From Gemmatimonadales bacterium (GTDB lineage Bacteria; Gemmatimonadota; Gemmatimonadetes; Gemmatimonadales; GWC2-71-9): 19,770 nt of DNA. The stretch spans positions 1 to 19,770 of the forward strand of contig JAICPP010000034.1 of the NCBI GenBank assembly GCA_025929805.1, written 5' to 3'. Numbering within the stretch: position 1 is the first letter of the stretch; each line of letters begins with the position of its first letter. The notes beneath the pieces are model-generated. The model was not told the DNA's origin. It searched no databases and was given only the letters and a program-made list of their open reading frames with translations. Shown one piece after another: positions 5,467-13,369 of this stretch. Both the position numbers and the translations under genes were made by a program.

Positions 5467-8142
5467 GTGGTTAAAACGAGAGTCCACGATCTGGCAGCGG
5501 AGTTCGGCGTCGCCCCTGAGCAGCTCCTTAGCATGCTCAAGGACATGAACATCTTTGTGCGCAGTCATCTGTCGGCCCTGGAGAGCGACCAGGTGTCGGC
5601 GGTGCGGGTGCGTTGGGAGCGCGAGAAGCGCCGCAGCGCGGAAGAGCCCACCGTCAAGAAGGGCAGACGGAAGGCGGTTAAGGCTGAGGCCGCCCCCGTC
5701 GCCGCGGAGGCCAAGCCGACCAAGCGGCGGCGTACTGCAGCCGAAGTTGCTCAGGTCGAGGCTCAGGTTCAGGCCGAAAAGGCCGCGGAGCTCGCGGCAC
5801 TCGAGCTGGAACGGCCGGTCATTCACGAAGCCGAGGAAGCCGCGCCGGCCCAGACGCTGGAGGAACGGGCTCGCGCACTCTTCAAGGATCTGCCCCTGCC
5901 GCCGGCAGAAACCGAGGAGATCGAGATAGCCACCGGGGAGGAGCCGGCGTCGGTTCCGGCCGCCACGCCCACCCGGGCTCCGTTCATTCCGCCCCGGGTA
6001 CAGCGGCCTCCCGCTCCTGCCAGTCGTGGTCCCAAGCCGGTTTTCAGCAGCAGTAGCGCACCTGTCGCTCCCACCCGTCCTGGTGGTCCATCGCGGCCGG
6101 GCGCTCCGGGACGGCCGGGAAGCGACCGGGCTGCACCGGTGCGCACCTTCGGTCCCGATGCGGAGAAGGGCGGTGGAAGGAAGAAAGGCAAGAAGGGCAA
6201 GCGCTCCTCGGTAGATCAGGAAGCGGTGCATGCCAATATCCTGCGAACCCTACAGGGGATGAAGGGACCCGCAGGCCGGAAGGGACGGCGCCCCGACGAG
6301 CCCTCGTTCCGGGAAGTTCAGGCCGGGCGTCTGGCCGAAGAGCGGGAGCGGGAGAAAACCCTTATCCGGGTCAACGAGTTCATCTCCGTGTCCGAGCTCG
6401 CCACGGCCATGAAGGTGCCGGCCACTCAGATTGTTCAGTTCGCGTTCAAGGAGTTAGGGCTGATGGTGACAGTCAACCAGCGCCTTGACTTCGATCAGAT
6501 CGAGTTGATCGCGTCCGCATTCGGCTTCCAGGCGGTGCGGGAGGATGAGTATGCGGCCGAGTCCGAGACCGAACAGCCGGAGGAAAGTCCCGAGCAGTTG
6601 GTGCCGCGGCCTCCGGTGGTGACCATCATGGGCCACGTCGACCACGGGAAGACCTCGCTGCTCGACTACATCCGAAAGGCGAATATCGTCGCCGGAGAAG
6701 CGGGTGGGATTACCCAGCACATCGGCGCCTACCATGTCGAGCTGCCGGGCGACAAGCGGATCACATTCCTCGACACCCCTGGTCACCAGGCATTCACCGC
6801 CATGCGAGCCCGTGGTGCGCAGGTGACCGATATCGTGGTTCTGGTTGTGGCTGCTGACGATCAGGTCATGCCCCAGACCATCGAAGCCATCAGCCACGCC
6901 CGCAACGCCGGTGTGCCGATGATCGTGGCCATCAACAAGATCGACCTGCCCACCGCCAACGTGGCCAAGGTCAAACAGGATCTGCTCCAGCAGAACGTCG
7001 TCCTGGAGGAGTACGGCGGCACGGTCTTGTCGGCTGAGATATCGGCAAAGAAGGGTACCGGGATCGACCATCTGCTCGACCAGATTCTGCTCCAGGCAGA
7101 GATCCTGGACCTCAAGGCCAATCCCACCGGCAAGGGGCATGGTGTTGTGCTCGAGGCGAGTCTGGATCCGGGCAAGGGTCCGCTGGCCACCATTCTGGTG
7201 CAGCGGGGCACCCTGGCTGGGGGGGACAACTTTATCTGCGGCAAGTTCTCCGGGCGCGTTCGCGCGCTCTATGATGAACGGGGGAAGCCGGTCAAGTCGG
7301 CCGGTCCCTCGATCCCGGTGCAGATTCTGGGCTTCGAAGGCGTACCGGCGGCCGGCGATATCTTCGCGGTCGTGACCGATGCCGTGGAGGCCCGCGACAT
7401 CGCTCAGAAGCGCCAGCGGCTCGAGCGCGAAGCCCAGAATCGCCGCACCGCGAGAGGCGGAACCCTGGAGGATTTCAGCCGGGCGCTCAAGGAAGGCGAA
7501 GTCTCAATGCTCCGCATCATCATCAAGGCGGATCAGGGTGGACCCGCCGAGGCCCTGGCCGATGCTCTCGCGCAGCTTACCACCAACGAGGTCCGGGTGG
7601 ATGTGGTACACCGGGGGGTCGGGGCCATTACGGAAAGCGACATACTGCTGGGCAAGGCCTCGGGCGCCATTGTACTCGGATTCCACGTGCGGCCTGACAG
7701 CAATGCCCGGGCTGCGGCTGAACGGGAGCAGGTGGACGTTCGCACCTACCGCATCATCTATGAGGCGGTCGAGGACGTGCGGAACGCCCTGGAAGGGCTA
7801 CTCAAGCCGGAGGAGCGAGAGACGGTGCTTGGCGAAGCCGAAGTGCTTCAGCTCTTCAAGGTCAGCAAGGTGGGGACTATTGCCGGTTGCGCGGTGCGCT
7901 CCGGAACCATCCAGCGCACTGCAAAGGCGCGTATCATTCGCGACGGAACGACGGTGTATACCGGCGCGCTTTCCAGCCTCAAACGGTTCAAGGATGATGT
8001 GCGCGAGGTCCGGGAGGGGCTCGAATGCGGCATCGGAATCGAGAACTTCAACGACCTCAAGGTGGGGGACCGGATCGAGTCGTTCCGTATGGAAGAGATC
8101 AAGCGGACGCTCCAGCCGGCGGCATCGGGCGCGACAGGGTGA
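5467..8142 (+). CDS. infB: Translation initiation factor IF-2
   Basis: IF-2 is the GTPase that brings initiator fMet-tRNA to the 30S subunit and promotes subunit joining. The product has 891 residues. It comprises an IF2-N domain (about 1-50, VHDLAAEFGVAPEQLLSMLK), a long Ala/Glu/Lys then Pro/Arg-rich linker (about 55-270), a second IF2-N domain (about 298-350), a G domain, and C-terminal domains II-IV. G1 GHVDHGKT is at 389-396, G3 DTPGH at 436-440 and G4 NKID at 490-493. The start is GTG 5467 with GGAGG five bases upstream, 11 bases after the previous stop. An ATG at 5463 lies in another frame and stops after three codons. The 5' part codes a low-complexity linker, so shadow frames there are long but not genes. 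Confidence 0.97.
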   Translation: MVKTRVHDLAAEFGVAPEQLLSMLKDMNIFVRSHLSALESDQVSAVRVRWEREKRRSAEEPTVKKGRRKAVKAEAAPVAAEAKPTKRRRTAAEVAQVEAQVQAEKAAELAALELERPVIHEAEEAAPAQTLEERARALFKDLPLPPAETEEIEIATGEEPASVPAATPTRAPFIPPRVQRPPAPASRGPKPVFSSSSAPVAPTRPGGPSRPGAPGRPGSDRAAPVRTFGPDAEKGGGRKKGKKGKRSSVDQEAVHANILRTLQGMKGPAGRKGRRPDEPSFREVQAGRLAEEREREKTLIRVNEFISVSELATAMKVPATQIVQFAFKELGLMVTVNQRLDFDQIELIASAFGFQAVREDEYAAESETEQPEESPEQLVPRPPVVTIMGHVDHGKTSLLDYIRKANIVAGEAGGITQHIGAYHVELPGDKRITFLDTPGHQAFTAMRARGAQVTDIVVLVVAADDQVMPQTIEAISHARNAGVPMIVAINKIDLPTANVAKVKQDLLQQNVVLEEYGGTVLSAEISAKKGTGIDHLLDQILLQAEILDLKANPTGKGHGVVLEASLDPGKGPLATILVQRGTLAGGDNFICGKFSGRVRALYDERGKPVKSAGPSIPVQILGFEGVPAAGDIFAVVTDAVEARDIAQKRQRLEREAQNRRTARGGTLEDFSRALKEGEVSMLRIIIKADQGGPAEALADALAQLTTNEVRVDVVHRGVGAITESDILLGKASGAIVLGFHVRPDSNARAAAEREQVDVRTYRIIYEAVEDVRNALEGLLKPEERETVLGEAEVLQLFKVSKVGTIAGCAVRSGTIQRTAKARIIRDGTTVYTGALSSLKRFKDDVREVREGLECGIGIENFNDLKVGDRIESFRMEEIKRTLQPAASGATG

Positions 8143-8148
8143 AGGCCT

Positions 8149-8196
8149 GAAGGTCGAGAGTCTAGAGGCAAGGTGACTCTAGACCCTGGACTTCTC
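8149..8196. repeat. Imperfect inverted repeat with 7-base periodicity between infB and the DUF503 gene
   Basis: GTCTAGAG (8160-8167) and CTCTAGAC (8177-8184) form a perfect 8 bp stem with a nine-base loop. With two mismatches and one G-T pair the stem extends outward to 8151-8193. The right arm reads as heptamers ACTCTAG, ACCCTGG, ACTTCTC (8176-8196). The left arm reads GAAGGTC, GAGAGTC, TAGAGGC (8149-8169). There is no T tract, so it is not a simple terminator. It fills nearly the whole 58-base gap and leaves no ribosome binding site for the next gene. Confidence 0.6.
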
Positions 8197-8200
8197 TAAC

Positions 8201-8482
8201 ATGATCGTCGCCATCACTACCTGGGACCTCCATCTGCCTGCCTGTCACTCACTGAAGGAGAAGCGCGGCGTGCTGAAGCCGCTCACCGCGGGACTGCGCC
8301 GGACCCTCAATGTGTCAGTCGCTGAAACCGCGCACCAGGATCTGTGGCAGCGGGCAGAGATTGCCTGCGCAGCGGTAGGTAGCGCGCGGACCGTGGTGGA
8401 GGAGATCCTGCGGGCCGCCGATAGGCTGATAGAGGAGACCGACGGGGTACGGATCATGGACACGACCACCGAATTCCGATGA
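8201..8482 (+). CDS. DUF503 (YlxP-like) family protein
   Basis: This is a small protein of 93 residues with the family pattern: an N-terminal strand MIVAITTWDLHLPACHSLKEKR, then VLKPLTAGLRRTLNVSVAE and a central QDLWQRAEIACAAVG segment. DUF503/YlxP proteins sit between infB and rbfA in many bacteria and have been linked to 30S assembly or rbfA function, but the role is not proven. The ATG at 8201 has no visible Shine-Dalgarno sequence, because the preceding bases are the right arm of the inverted repeat. The stop overlaps the rbfA ATG by four bases (ATGA), so the two are probably translationally coupled. Confidence 0.85.
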   Translation: MIVAITTWDLHLPACHSLKEKRGVLKPLTAGLRRTLNVSVAETAHQDLWQRAEIACAAVGSARTVVEEILRAADRLIEETDGVRIMDTTTEFR

Positions 8483-8838
8483 AAGGCTCCTCCCGCAGGC
8501 CGGAGCAGATGGCCGAAACCCTGAGACAGGTAATCACGGATTCGCTGGCTCGCGAGATACGCGACCCTCGGGTCGGCTTCGTGACGGTCACCGCGGTCCT
8601 GGTGAGCAGTGATCTGTCACATGCCCGGGTGATGGTCAGCGTGCCAGGCGAGGAGGCCGAAAAATCGCGCGCCCTCGAAGGGCTCCAGAGCGCGGCAGGA
8701 TTCCTCCGATCTCGGGCAGCTCGCGCGCTGACAACCCGCACAGTACCCGAGCTACACTTCGAGCTCGACCGCGGGTTGGAGCATGCTGCCCGTATCAACG
8801 AGCTCCTCAACACCATAAAGCGGGAGGATCGGGACTGA
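8479..8838 (+). CDS. rbfA: Ribosome-binding factor A
   Basis: RbfA is a KH-like cold-shock protein that binds the 30S subunit during late 16S rRNA maturation. The 119 residues include the family landmarks RRPEQMAETLRQVITDSLAREIRDPRVGFVTVT (first 40 residues; shown by position rather than function), LSHARVMVSV, and the C-terminal VPELHFELDRGLEHAARIN. The start shares ATGA with the DUF503 stop. A GGAGG (8823-8827) close to the 3' end probably serves truB, whose likely CTG start overlaps the rbfA TGA. Position between infB and truB is the usual one. Confidence 0.94.
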   Translation: MKGSSRRPEQMAETLRQVITDSLAREIRDPRVGFVTVTAVLVSSDLSHARVMVSVPGEEAEKSRALEGLQSAAGFLRSRAARALTTRTVPELHFELDRGLEHAARINELLNTIKREDRD

Positions 8839-9701
8839 CGGGCGCGGTGCTGGTGGACAAGCCTGCCGGCATGAGCTCGCACGATGTGGTCCAGGTAGTG
8901 CGCCGCAAATTCTCCATCCGAGCCGTTGGCCACACGGGAACCCTGGATCCATTTGCTACCGGCCTCTTGGTTGTTCTGCTGGGACGAGCCACCAGGCTCG
9001 CCCGCTATCTGGAGGCCCAGCCCAAGCGTTACGTTGCGACGGCTCGGCTCGGTGCCCAGACGACGACGGACGATCTCACCGGCGACGTGATTAAGGCATC
9101 ACCCACCATCGGAGCGGTCCCGGATTTCAGAATCACTGAGGAGCTGTCGAGCTTTCAAGGCGCGCAACTGCAGGTGCCCCCGCAGTACTCGGCAAAGCAG
9201 GTGGGAGGCCAGCGAAGCTACCGAAAAGCTCGTCGCGGCGAGGTAGTGGACTTGACGCCGGTACCGGTGACGATACACAGCATGGAGCTGCTGCAGTACT
9301 CTCCGCCTGATTTGACCTTTCGAACCGTCGTGAGTGCAGGCACCTACGTCCGGGCCATGGCTCGTGATCTTGGGGAGCGGCTTGGCGTGGGAGCCCATCT
9401 GATCGCCCTCCGCCGCGAGGCGATAGGTTCCCTGCTGGTGGAGGAGGCCGTTACCCCTGAGCAGCTCGGCCCCAGCGCGGTGTTGCCGGCACATACAGTG
9501 CTGCGGCACCTGCCTCAGGTCGATCTCGACGAAGCCGCAAGCATTGCGGTCTCGCATGGAAGGGCGGTCGCGGACGGGAGGGAAGCGGGGAAGCGGGGAA
9601 GCAGCCAAGCAGTGGCCTTGTTAGAGGGTGGAGAGCTCATCGCTATCGCACGCGCGGAAGATGGGTGGCTCCGGCCCACTGTTGTGCTGGAGACGAGATG
9701 A
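8835..9701 (+). CDS. truB: tRNA pseudouridine(55) synthase TruB (likely CTG start)
   Basis: TruB makes pseudouridine 55 in the T loop of tRNAs. The core reads VDKPAGMSSHDVV, then GHTGTLDPFATGLL with the catalytic Asp (residue 38 from CTG 8835, 34 from GTG 8847). QVPPQYSAKQVGGQRSYRKAR and GTYVRAMARDLG follow. The first ordinary start, GTG 8847, begins inside the first strand and has no ribosome binding site at the right distance. CTG 8835 lies 7 bases after GGAGG, overlaps the rbfA stop as CTGA, and gives MTGAVLVDKPAG, the usual TruB N-terminus. The length is 288 residues. Near the C-terminus an octamer array (9580-9602) codes the unusual segment DGREAGKRGSSQ. The stop overlaps the ribF ATG. 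Confidence 0.93.
   Translation: MTGAVLVDKPAGMSSHDVVQVVRRKFSIRAVGHTGTLDPFATGLLVVLLGRATRLARYLEAQPKRYVATARLGAQTTTDDLTGDVIKASPTIGAVPDFRITEELSSFQGAQLQVPPQYSAKQVGGQRSYRKARRGEVVDLTPVPVTIHSMELLQYSPPDLTFRTVVSAGTYVRAMARDLGERLGVGAHLIALRREAIGSLLVEEAVTPEQLGPSAVLPAHTVLRHLPQVDLDEAASIAVSHGRAVADGREAGKRGSSQAVALLEGGELIAIARAEDGWLRPTVVLETR
9576..9602 (+). repeat. GGGGAAGC octamer array inside the truB 3' end (left arm)
   Basis: GGGAAGC (9580-9586), GGGGAAGC (9587-9594) and GGGGAAGC (9595-9602) are head-to-tail copies, led by GGGA. They are translated within TruB. The same octamer occurs in inverse orientation at 9714-9744, about 110 bases downstream in ribF. Confidence 0.8.
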
Positions 9702-10666
9702 CCGGCCGTGCTCGCTTCCCCGCCTCCCCGCTTCCCCGCCTCCCTAAGGGCACCACCGTCACAGTGGGGTCTTTCGATGGAGTGCACTTGGGGCACCAGG
9801 CGGTTCTGCACGAGATTGGCCGCCGGGCTCGTGAATCGGGTCGAGCGAGCGTCCTGGTGACGTTCGATCCCCATCCCCTGGAGGTCGTGAACCCCGAAGC
9901 TGCACCGCCTCTCCTGACCACCGGGCCAGAGCGACTGGAGATTTTGGCCCTATCCCCGCTTGATTACGTGCTTCTCCTCCGCTTTGACCGTCACCTGGCC
10001 GGTCTGACGCCCGAGAGCTTCGTCCAGGAGATTCTGCTCGAGCGGTGCGCGGTTCGCGAGCTGGTGATCGGCCATGATCACGGGTTCGGCCGGGGACGGA
10101 GCGGTGATGTGGAGACTCTCCGTCGCCTGGGTGCTGCTGAGGGGTTCGACGTCGATGTCGTGGACCCGATCGATTTCGGTGGTCAACATGTGTCCAGCAG
10201 CCGGATCCGGCGCGCCGTAGCCGGCGGAGATCTGGTGACTGCCCGGGCCATGCTGGGGCGGCCCTACAGTGTAGTCGGACGTGTCGGGCTGGGGGAGCGG
10301 AGAGGTCGCCTGCTCGGGGTGCCCACAATCAACCTCAGCGAGCTTTCACCGCGAAAGCTGTTGCCGCCCGATGGGGTGTACGCCGTCAGGGTCGAGTGGC
10401 GTGGAGGCCATGCCGGGGGCATGATGAACCAGGGGCCCAAACCTACATTTGAGGACGGACGGCGAATCCTGGAGGCTCATCTGTTCGACGTAGACGCCGA
10501 TCTTTACGGAGAGTGGGTCCGCGTTGAATGGGTCGAACGCCTGCGCGATATCGAGCGATTCGAGTCCGTCCAGCACTTGCAGAAGCAGTTGGAACGCGAT
10601 CGTAGCCGAGCCCTGGCGGCACTCGCCGCCGCTGGATCAACCTCCAGTCATACAACCACAGTCTGA
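9698..10666 (+). CDS. ribF: Bifunctional riboflavin kinase / FAD synthetase
   Basis: RibF phosphorylates riboflavin to FMN and adenylylates it to FAD. Start ATG 9698 overlaps the truB stop (ATGA) with GGAG six bases upstream, giving 322 residues. The longer frame to 9665 has no support. The N-terminal nucleotidyltransferase domain has GSFDGVHLGH (the HxGH-type nucleotide site), TFDPHPLEV and HDHGFGRGRSGD. SSSRIRRAV precedes the flavokinase domain, with GVPTINL, GVYAV, PKPTF and a DLYGEWVRVEWVERLR end. The first 20 residues contain FPASPLPRLP, coded by the inverted octamer array at 9714-9744, and this segment is unlikely to be part of the catalytic fold. No FMN riboswitch is visible upstream. 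The usual following gene rpsO is absent; secD follows after 15 bases. Confidence 0.94.
   Translation: MTGRARFPASPLPRLPKGTTVTVGSFDGVHLGHQAVLHEIGRRARESGRASVLVTFDPHPLEVVNPEAAPPLLTTGPERLEILALSPLDYVLLLRFDRHLAGLTPESFVQEILLERCAVRELVIGHDHGFGRGRSGDVETLRRLGAAEGFDVDVVDPIDFGGQHVSSSRIRRAVAGGDLVTARAMLGRPYSVVGRVGLGERRGRLLGVPTINLSELSPRKLLPPDGVYAVRVEWRGGHAGGMMNQGPKPTFEDGRRILEAHLFDVDADLYGEWVRVEWVERLRDIERFESVQHLQKQLERDRSRALAALAAAGSTSSHTTTV
9714..9744 (+). repeat. GCTTCCCC/GCCTCCCC octamer array inside the ribF 5' end (right arm)
   Basis: Four octamer units alternate: GCTTCCCC (9714), GCCTCCCC (9722), GCTTCCCC (9730) and GCCTCCC (9738-9744). Their reverse complement is GGGGAAGC/GGGGAGGC, matching the array in truB at 9580-9602. 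The two form an inverted pair spanning the truB/ribF junction. The array codes the Pro/Ser/Arg-rich leader of RibF. Confidence 0.8.
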
Positions 10667-10681
10667 GTATCCAATCCGAGA

Positions 10682-12355
10682 ATGTCTACTCGTACACGCC
10701 TCCTCGTCATCGCTGCATTGGTAGCCCTGAGCATCTTCTATCTCATTCCGCGCAATGTGACCGTGCGCGAGCGGGACGTGGCTACGGGGGTGATGACCGA
10801 CCGCACCGAAAAGCGGGTGCCACTGAAGCTCGGCCTCGACCTTCAGGGCGGCATGCACCTGGCCTTGGAGCTCGATCAGTCCAGGCAGGTCTCTGCCGAC
10901 CCTCGCCGGGATCTGGACCTCGCTCTGACCGTGCTTCGCAAACGGATCGATGAGTTTGGCGTCACCGAACCGCTGATTCAAAAGGTGGGCAACGAACGAA
11001 TCGTCGTTGAGCTGGCCGGCATCAAGGACCCCGCCCGGGCCAAGGCGATCGTTCAGCGGAGCGCGTTCCTGGAGTTCAAGATTACCAATGAGACCGGGGC
11101 CCTGGAGAAAGCGCTCCCAGCCATGGACCGCACCCTCAAGAGCCTTGGCATAAAGGGTGAAGCTGAGCCGGAAAGGCCATCAGCGGTTCAGCAGCTGCTC
11201 GGCGGTGACACCAGCCGAGCCGCTGCACGGGATACCACGAAACCGGGAAAGGCCGCAAAAGATTCCGCCGCCCAGGATACCACTCCCGTGCCTGGTGGAG
11301 TGCTCAGCGGGCTGATTCAGCCTGCGGGAGCCGGTGGTGTACCGGGTGAGTACATGGTACCCGAGACTGCCTACCCCCGGGTAGACAGCTTGTTGAGTAT
11401 CCCGGCCGTGGGCCGGCAGCTGCCTCGCGGCGTGGTGCTCCGCTGGAGCGCGTCGCCCGCCAGCGTCGGGGTGCAGCCGGTCCGATTCCTCTATGCCTTG
11501 GAGGAGAAGAGCATTGTCACCGGCAGCAATCTGGTCGATGCCCAGGCTCAGCTCGATCCCCTCACCAACGGGCCCATCGTCACCTTCGAGCTCGATCGCG
11601 CCGGCGGTCGGAAGTTCGGCGAAGAGACCGCCAAGCACATCGGTGACTACATGGCCATCCTGCTCGACGGCCGAGTTCAAGGCAGGCCGCCGGTCATCCA
11701 GAGCCGCATCGGCCGAAACGGTCAGATCACCTTGGGTGGCAAGAGCCTCCAGGAGGCCCAGGATCTGGCGCTGACTCTCAAAGCCGGAGCGCTGCCTATT
11801 CCGCTCAAGATCGTGGAGGAGCGCCAGATCGGACCGACCCTGGGCGAAGATGCCGTTCGCTCGGGAATCATCTCCGGAATCATCGGAACTGTCTTCGTGG
11901 TCGCCGTGATGGTCCTCTATTACCGCATGGCAGGCGCCCTGGCTGTGCTCGCGCTCGGTCTGTACGTGCTTCTTACGCTGGGCGCCCTGGCCATGCTGGA
12001 CGCCACCCTCACCTTGCCGGGACTTGCCGGCCTGGTGCTCTCGATCGGCATCGCAGTGGACGCCAACGTGCTGATCTTCGAGCGGATCCGCGAGGAGCTT
12101 GCGGGAGGGAAGACGGTGCCGCTGGCCGTTGCCGAGGGGTTCCGCCACGCCATGAGTGCCATCATCGACTCCAACGTGACGACGGTGCTGACGGGGCTCT
12201 TCCTCTTTCAGTTCGGCACCGGCCCGGTCAAGGGGTTTGCGGTGACTCTGATACTAGGCGTCATCGCTTCCATGATCACTGCCATATTCGTGACCCGTAC
12301 CTTCTTCATACTGTGGCTGCATCGGAAGCCGGCCATGGCCACTCTGAGCATCTAA
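10682..12355 (+). CDS. secD: Protein translocase subunit SecD
   Basis: SecD works with SecF in the inner membrane to pull secreted proteins through SecYEG using the proton gradient. The product has 557 residues. It has one N-terminal membrane helix (about 7-24), the LGLDLQGGMHL motif, a large periplasmic P1 region, GPTLGEDAVRSG, then five more helices (about 396-417, 419-442, 446-466, 490-513, 518-546), with GIAVDANVLIFERIREEL in the fourth. Residues about 158-223 form a Pro/Ala/Thr/Lys-rich insertion in the periplasmic domain that looks disordered and is not part of the compact E. coli protein. The start ATG has only a weak upstream purine stretch. secF begins one base after the stop. No yajC is present in the window. 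Confidence 0.96.
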   Translation: MSTRTRLLVIAALVALSIFYLIPRNVTVRERDVATGVMTDRTEKRVPLKLGLDLQGGMHLALELDQSRQVSADPRRDLDLALTVLRKRIDEFGVTEPLIQKVGNERIVVELAGIKDPARAKAIVQRSAFLEFKITNETGALEKALPAMDRTLKSLGIKGEAEPERPSAVQQLLGGDTSRAAARDTTKPGKAAKDSAAQDTTPVPGGVLSGLIQPAGAGGVPGEYMVPETAYPRVDSLLSIPAVGRQLPRGVVLRWSASPASVGVQPVRFLYALEEKSIVTGSNLVDAQAQLDPLTNGPIVTFELDRAGGRKFGEETAKHIGDYMAILLDGRVQGRPPVIQSRIGRNGQITLGGKSLQEAQDLALTLKAGALPIPLKIVEERQIGPTLGEDAVRSGIISGIIGTVFVVAVMVLYYRMAGALAVLALGLYVLLTLGALAMLDATLTLPGLAGLVLSIGIAVDANVLIFERIREELAGGKTVPLAVAEGFRHAMSAIIDSNVTTVLTGLFLFQFGTGPVKGFAVTLILGVIASMITAIFVTRTFFILWLHRKPAMATLSI

Positions 12356-12356
12356 C

Positions 12357-13337
12357 ATGAGACTCTTCGCCAAGGCTAACTACGATTTCCTCGGACGCCG
12401 CAGGATCGCGTATCTCGCCACGCTCGCAATCATGCTGCCGGGTCTGCTCGTTCTGTTATGGCGGGGGGTGAACTACAGCGTCGAGTTCACCGGTGGAACC
12501 CTGATCCAGATCGAAAGCAGCAAACCGATCGATGTAGGTTCGGTGCGCAATGCGCTGGCCGCTGGAGGGATCGAGGGAGCGGAGATCCAGACGTTCGGCT
12601 CCGATCGCGAGCTGGTCATTCGAGCGCGCCTGGCCAAGTCGGGTGTCGATCCGAACGACACCCAGACTACTGCCAGAGCGTTGCAGGATGCCCTCGATAA
12701 GGCCCTGGGGGCGGGTACCTACACCGTTCTCCGCACCGAGGCGGTGGGGCCAAAAGTCGGCGGAGAGCTTCGCCACAAGGCCTTACTGGCCATCCTTTTC
12801 TCCTTCCTGGCCGTGCTGGCCTACCTGGCCTATCGGTTCGAGTGGCGCTTCGGCGTGGCCGCCGTGATCGCCACCGCACACGACATCATCGCGAGCATTG
12901 CCTTTATCGGGATCGCCCGCCTCGAGGTGAGTTTGTTCGTGGTCGCCGGCCTCCTGACGATCATCGGCTATTCACTCAACGACACGATCGTCATCTTCGA
13001 CCGGATCCGGGAGAACCTGCATCTGCGTAAGCGGGACCACTTCGAGTCCATCCTGAATCGGTCGATCAACGAGACCCTTCCGCGCACTGTGTTTACCGGA
13101 AGTACGGCACTGGGCAGCCTCCTGGCCCTGACCGTGCTCGGAGGTGACGTCGTTCGCCCATTCGCATTGCTCATGCTCTTTGGAGTAATCGTGGGCACGT
13201 TCTCGTCGATCTTCATCGCGGCCCCCGCCCTCCTCGAGATCGAGAAGCGGTGGCCGGGCCCTGCGGCTCGTGGGCACATGACTCCGCAGAAACCCACCAC
13301 CCAGCAGTCGAGCCGGAAACCGCAGACGGTGTCGTAA
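12357..13337 (+). CDS. secF: Protein translocase subunit SecF
   Basis: SecF is the membrane partner of SecD. The 326 residues show the first helix (about 13-37), the periplasmic motif VEFTGGTLIQI, GPKVGGELRHKALLA leading into helices 2 and 3, then GYSLNDTIVIFDRIRENL (helix 4, the SecF signature) and helices 5-6 (about 244-292). ETLPRTVFTGSTAL lies between helices 4 and 5. The short C-terminal tail is Lys/Gln/Thr-rich and cytoplasmic. One base separates it from secD, so the two are certainly one transcription unit. A ten-base-pair hairpin begins at the stop codon (13336-13369). Confidence 0.96.
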   Translation: MRLFAKANYDFLGRRRIAYLATLAIMLPGLLVLLWRGVNYSVEFTGGTLIQIESSKPIDVGSVRNALAAGGIEGAEIQTFGSDRELVIRARLAKSGVDPNDTQTTARALQDALDKALGAGTYTVLRTEAVGPKVGGELRHKALLAILFSFLAVLAYLAYRFEWRFGVAAVIATAHDIIASIAFIGIARLEVSLFVVAGLLTIIGYSLNDTIVIFDRIRENLHLRKRDHFESILNRSINETLPRTVFTGSTALGSLLALTVLGGDVVRPFALLMLFGVIVGTFSSIFIAAPALLEIEKRWPGPAARGHMTPQKPTTQQSSRKPQTVS

Positions 13338-13369
13338 GGACGGGAGGAGGGACCGGCCTTCCCGTCCTT
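13336..13369 (+). repeat. Hairpin between secF and tatD
   Basis: AAGGACGGGA (13336-13345) and TCCCGTCCTT (13360-13369) form a perfect ten-base-pair stem around a 14-base loop. The stem begins within the secF stop codon and ends five bases before the tatD ATG. There is no T tract, so classical intrinsic termination is not supported. The loop begins GGAGGG, the only Shine-Dalgarno-like sequence upstream of tatD. Confidence 0.65.

Noticed and set aside
5463..5474. Three-codon frame ATG-AGT-GGT-TAA across the infB start
   Set aside because: It could be a tiny leader coupled to infB, but such short frames occur by chance; GTG 5467 has its own ribosome binding site.
5110..6231. 373-codon minus-strand frame over the nusA end, L7Ae-like gene and infB 5' part
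   Set aside because: It lies across three real genes; its length is due to the low-complexity IF-2 linker.
9665..9700. Upstream GTG 9665 start for ribF
   Set aside because: It overlaps truB by 37 bases without a ribosome site; ATG 9698 has GGAG at good spacing and an ATGA overlap.
11180..12148. 322-codon minus-strand open frame inside secD
   Set aside because: Shadow of secD; no recognisable features and no start context.
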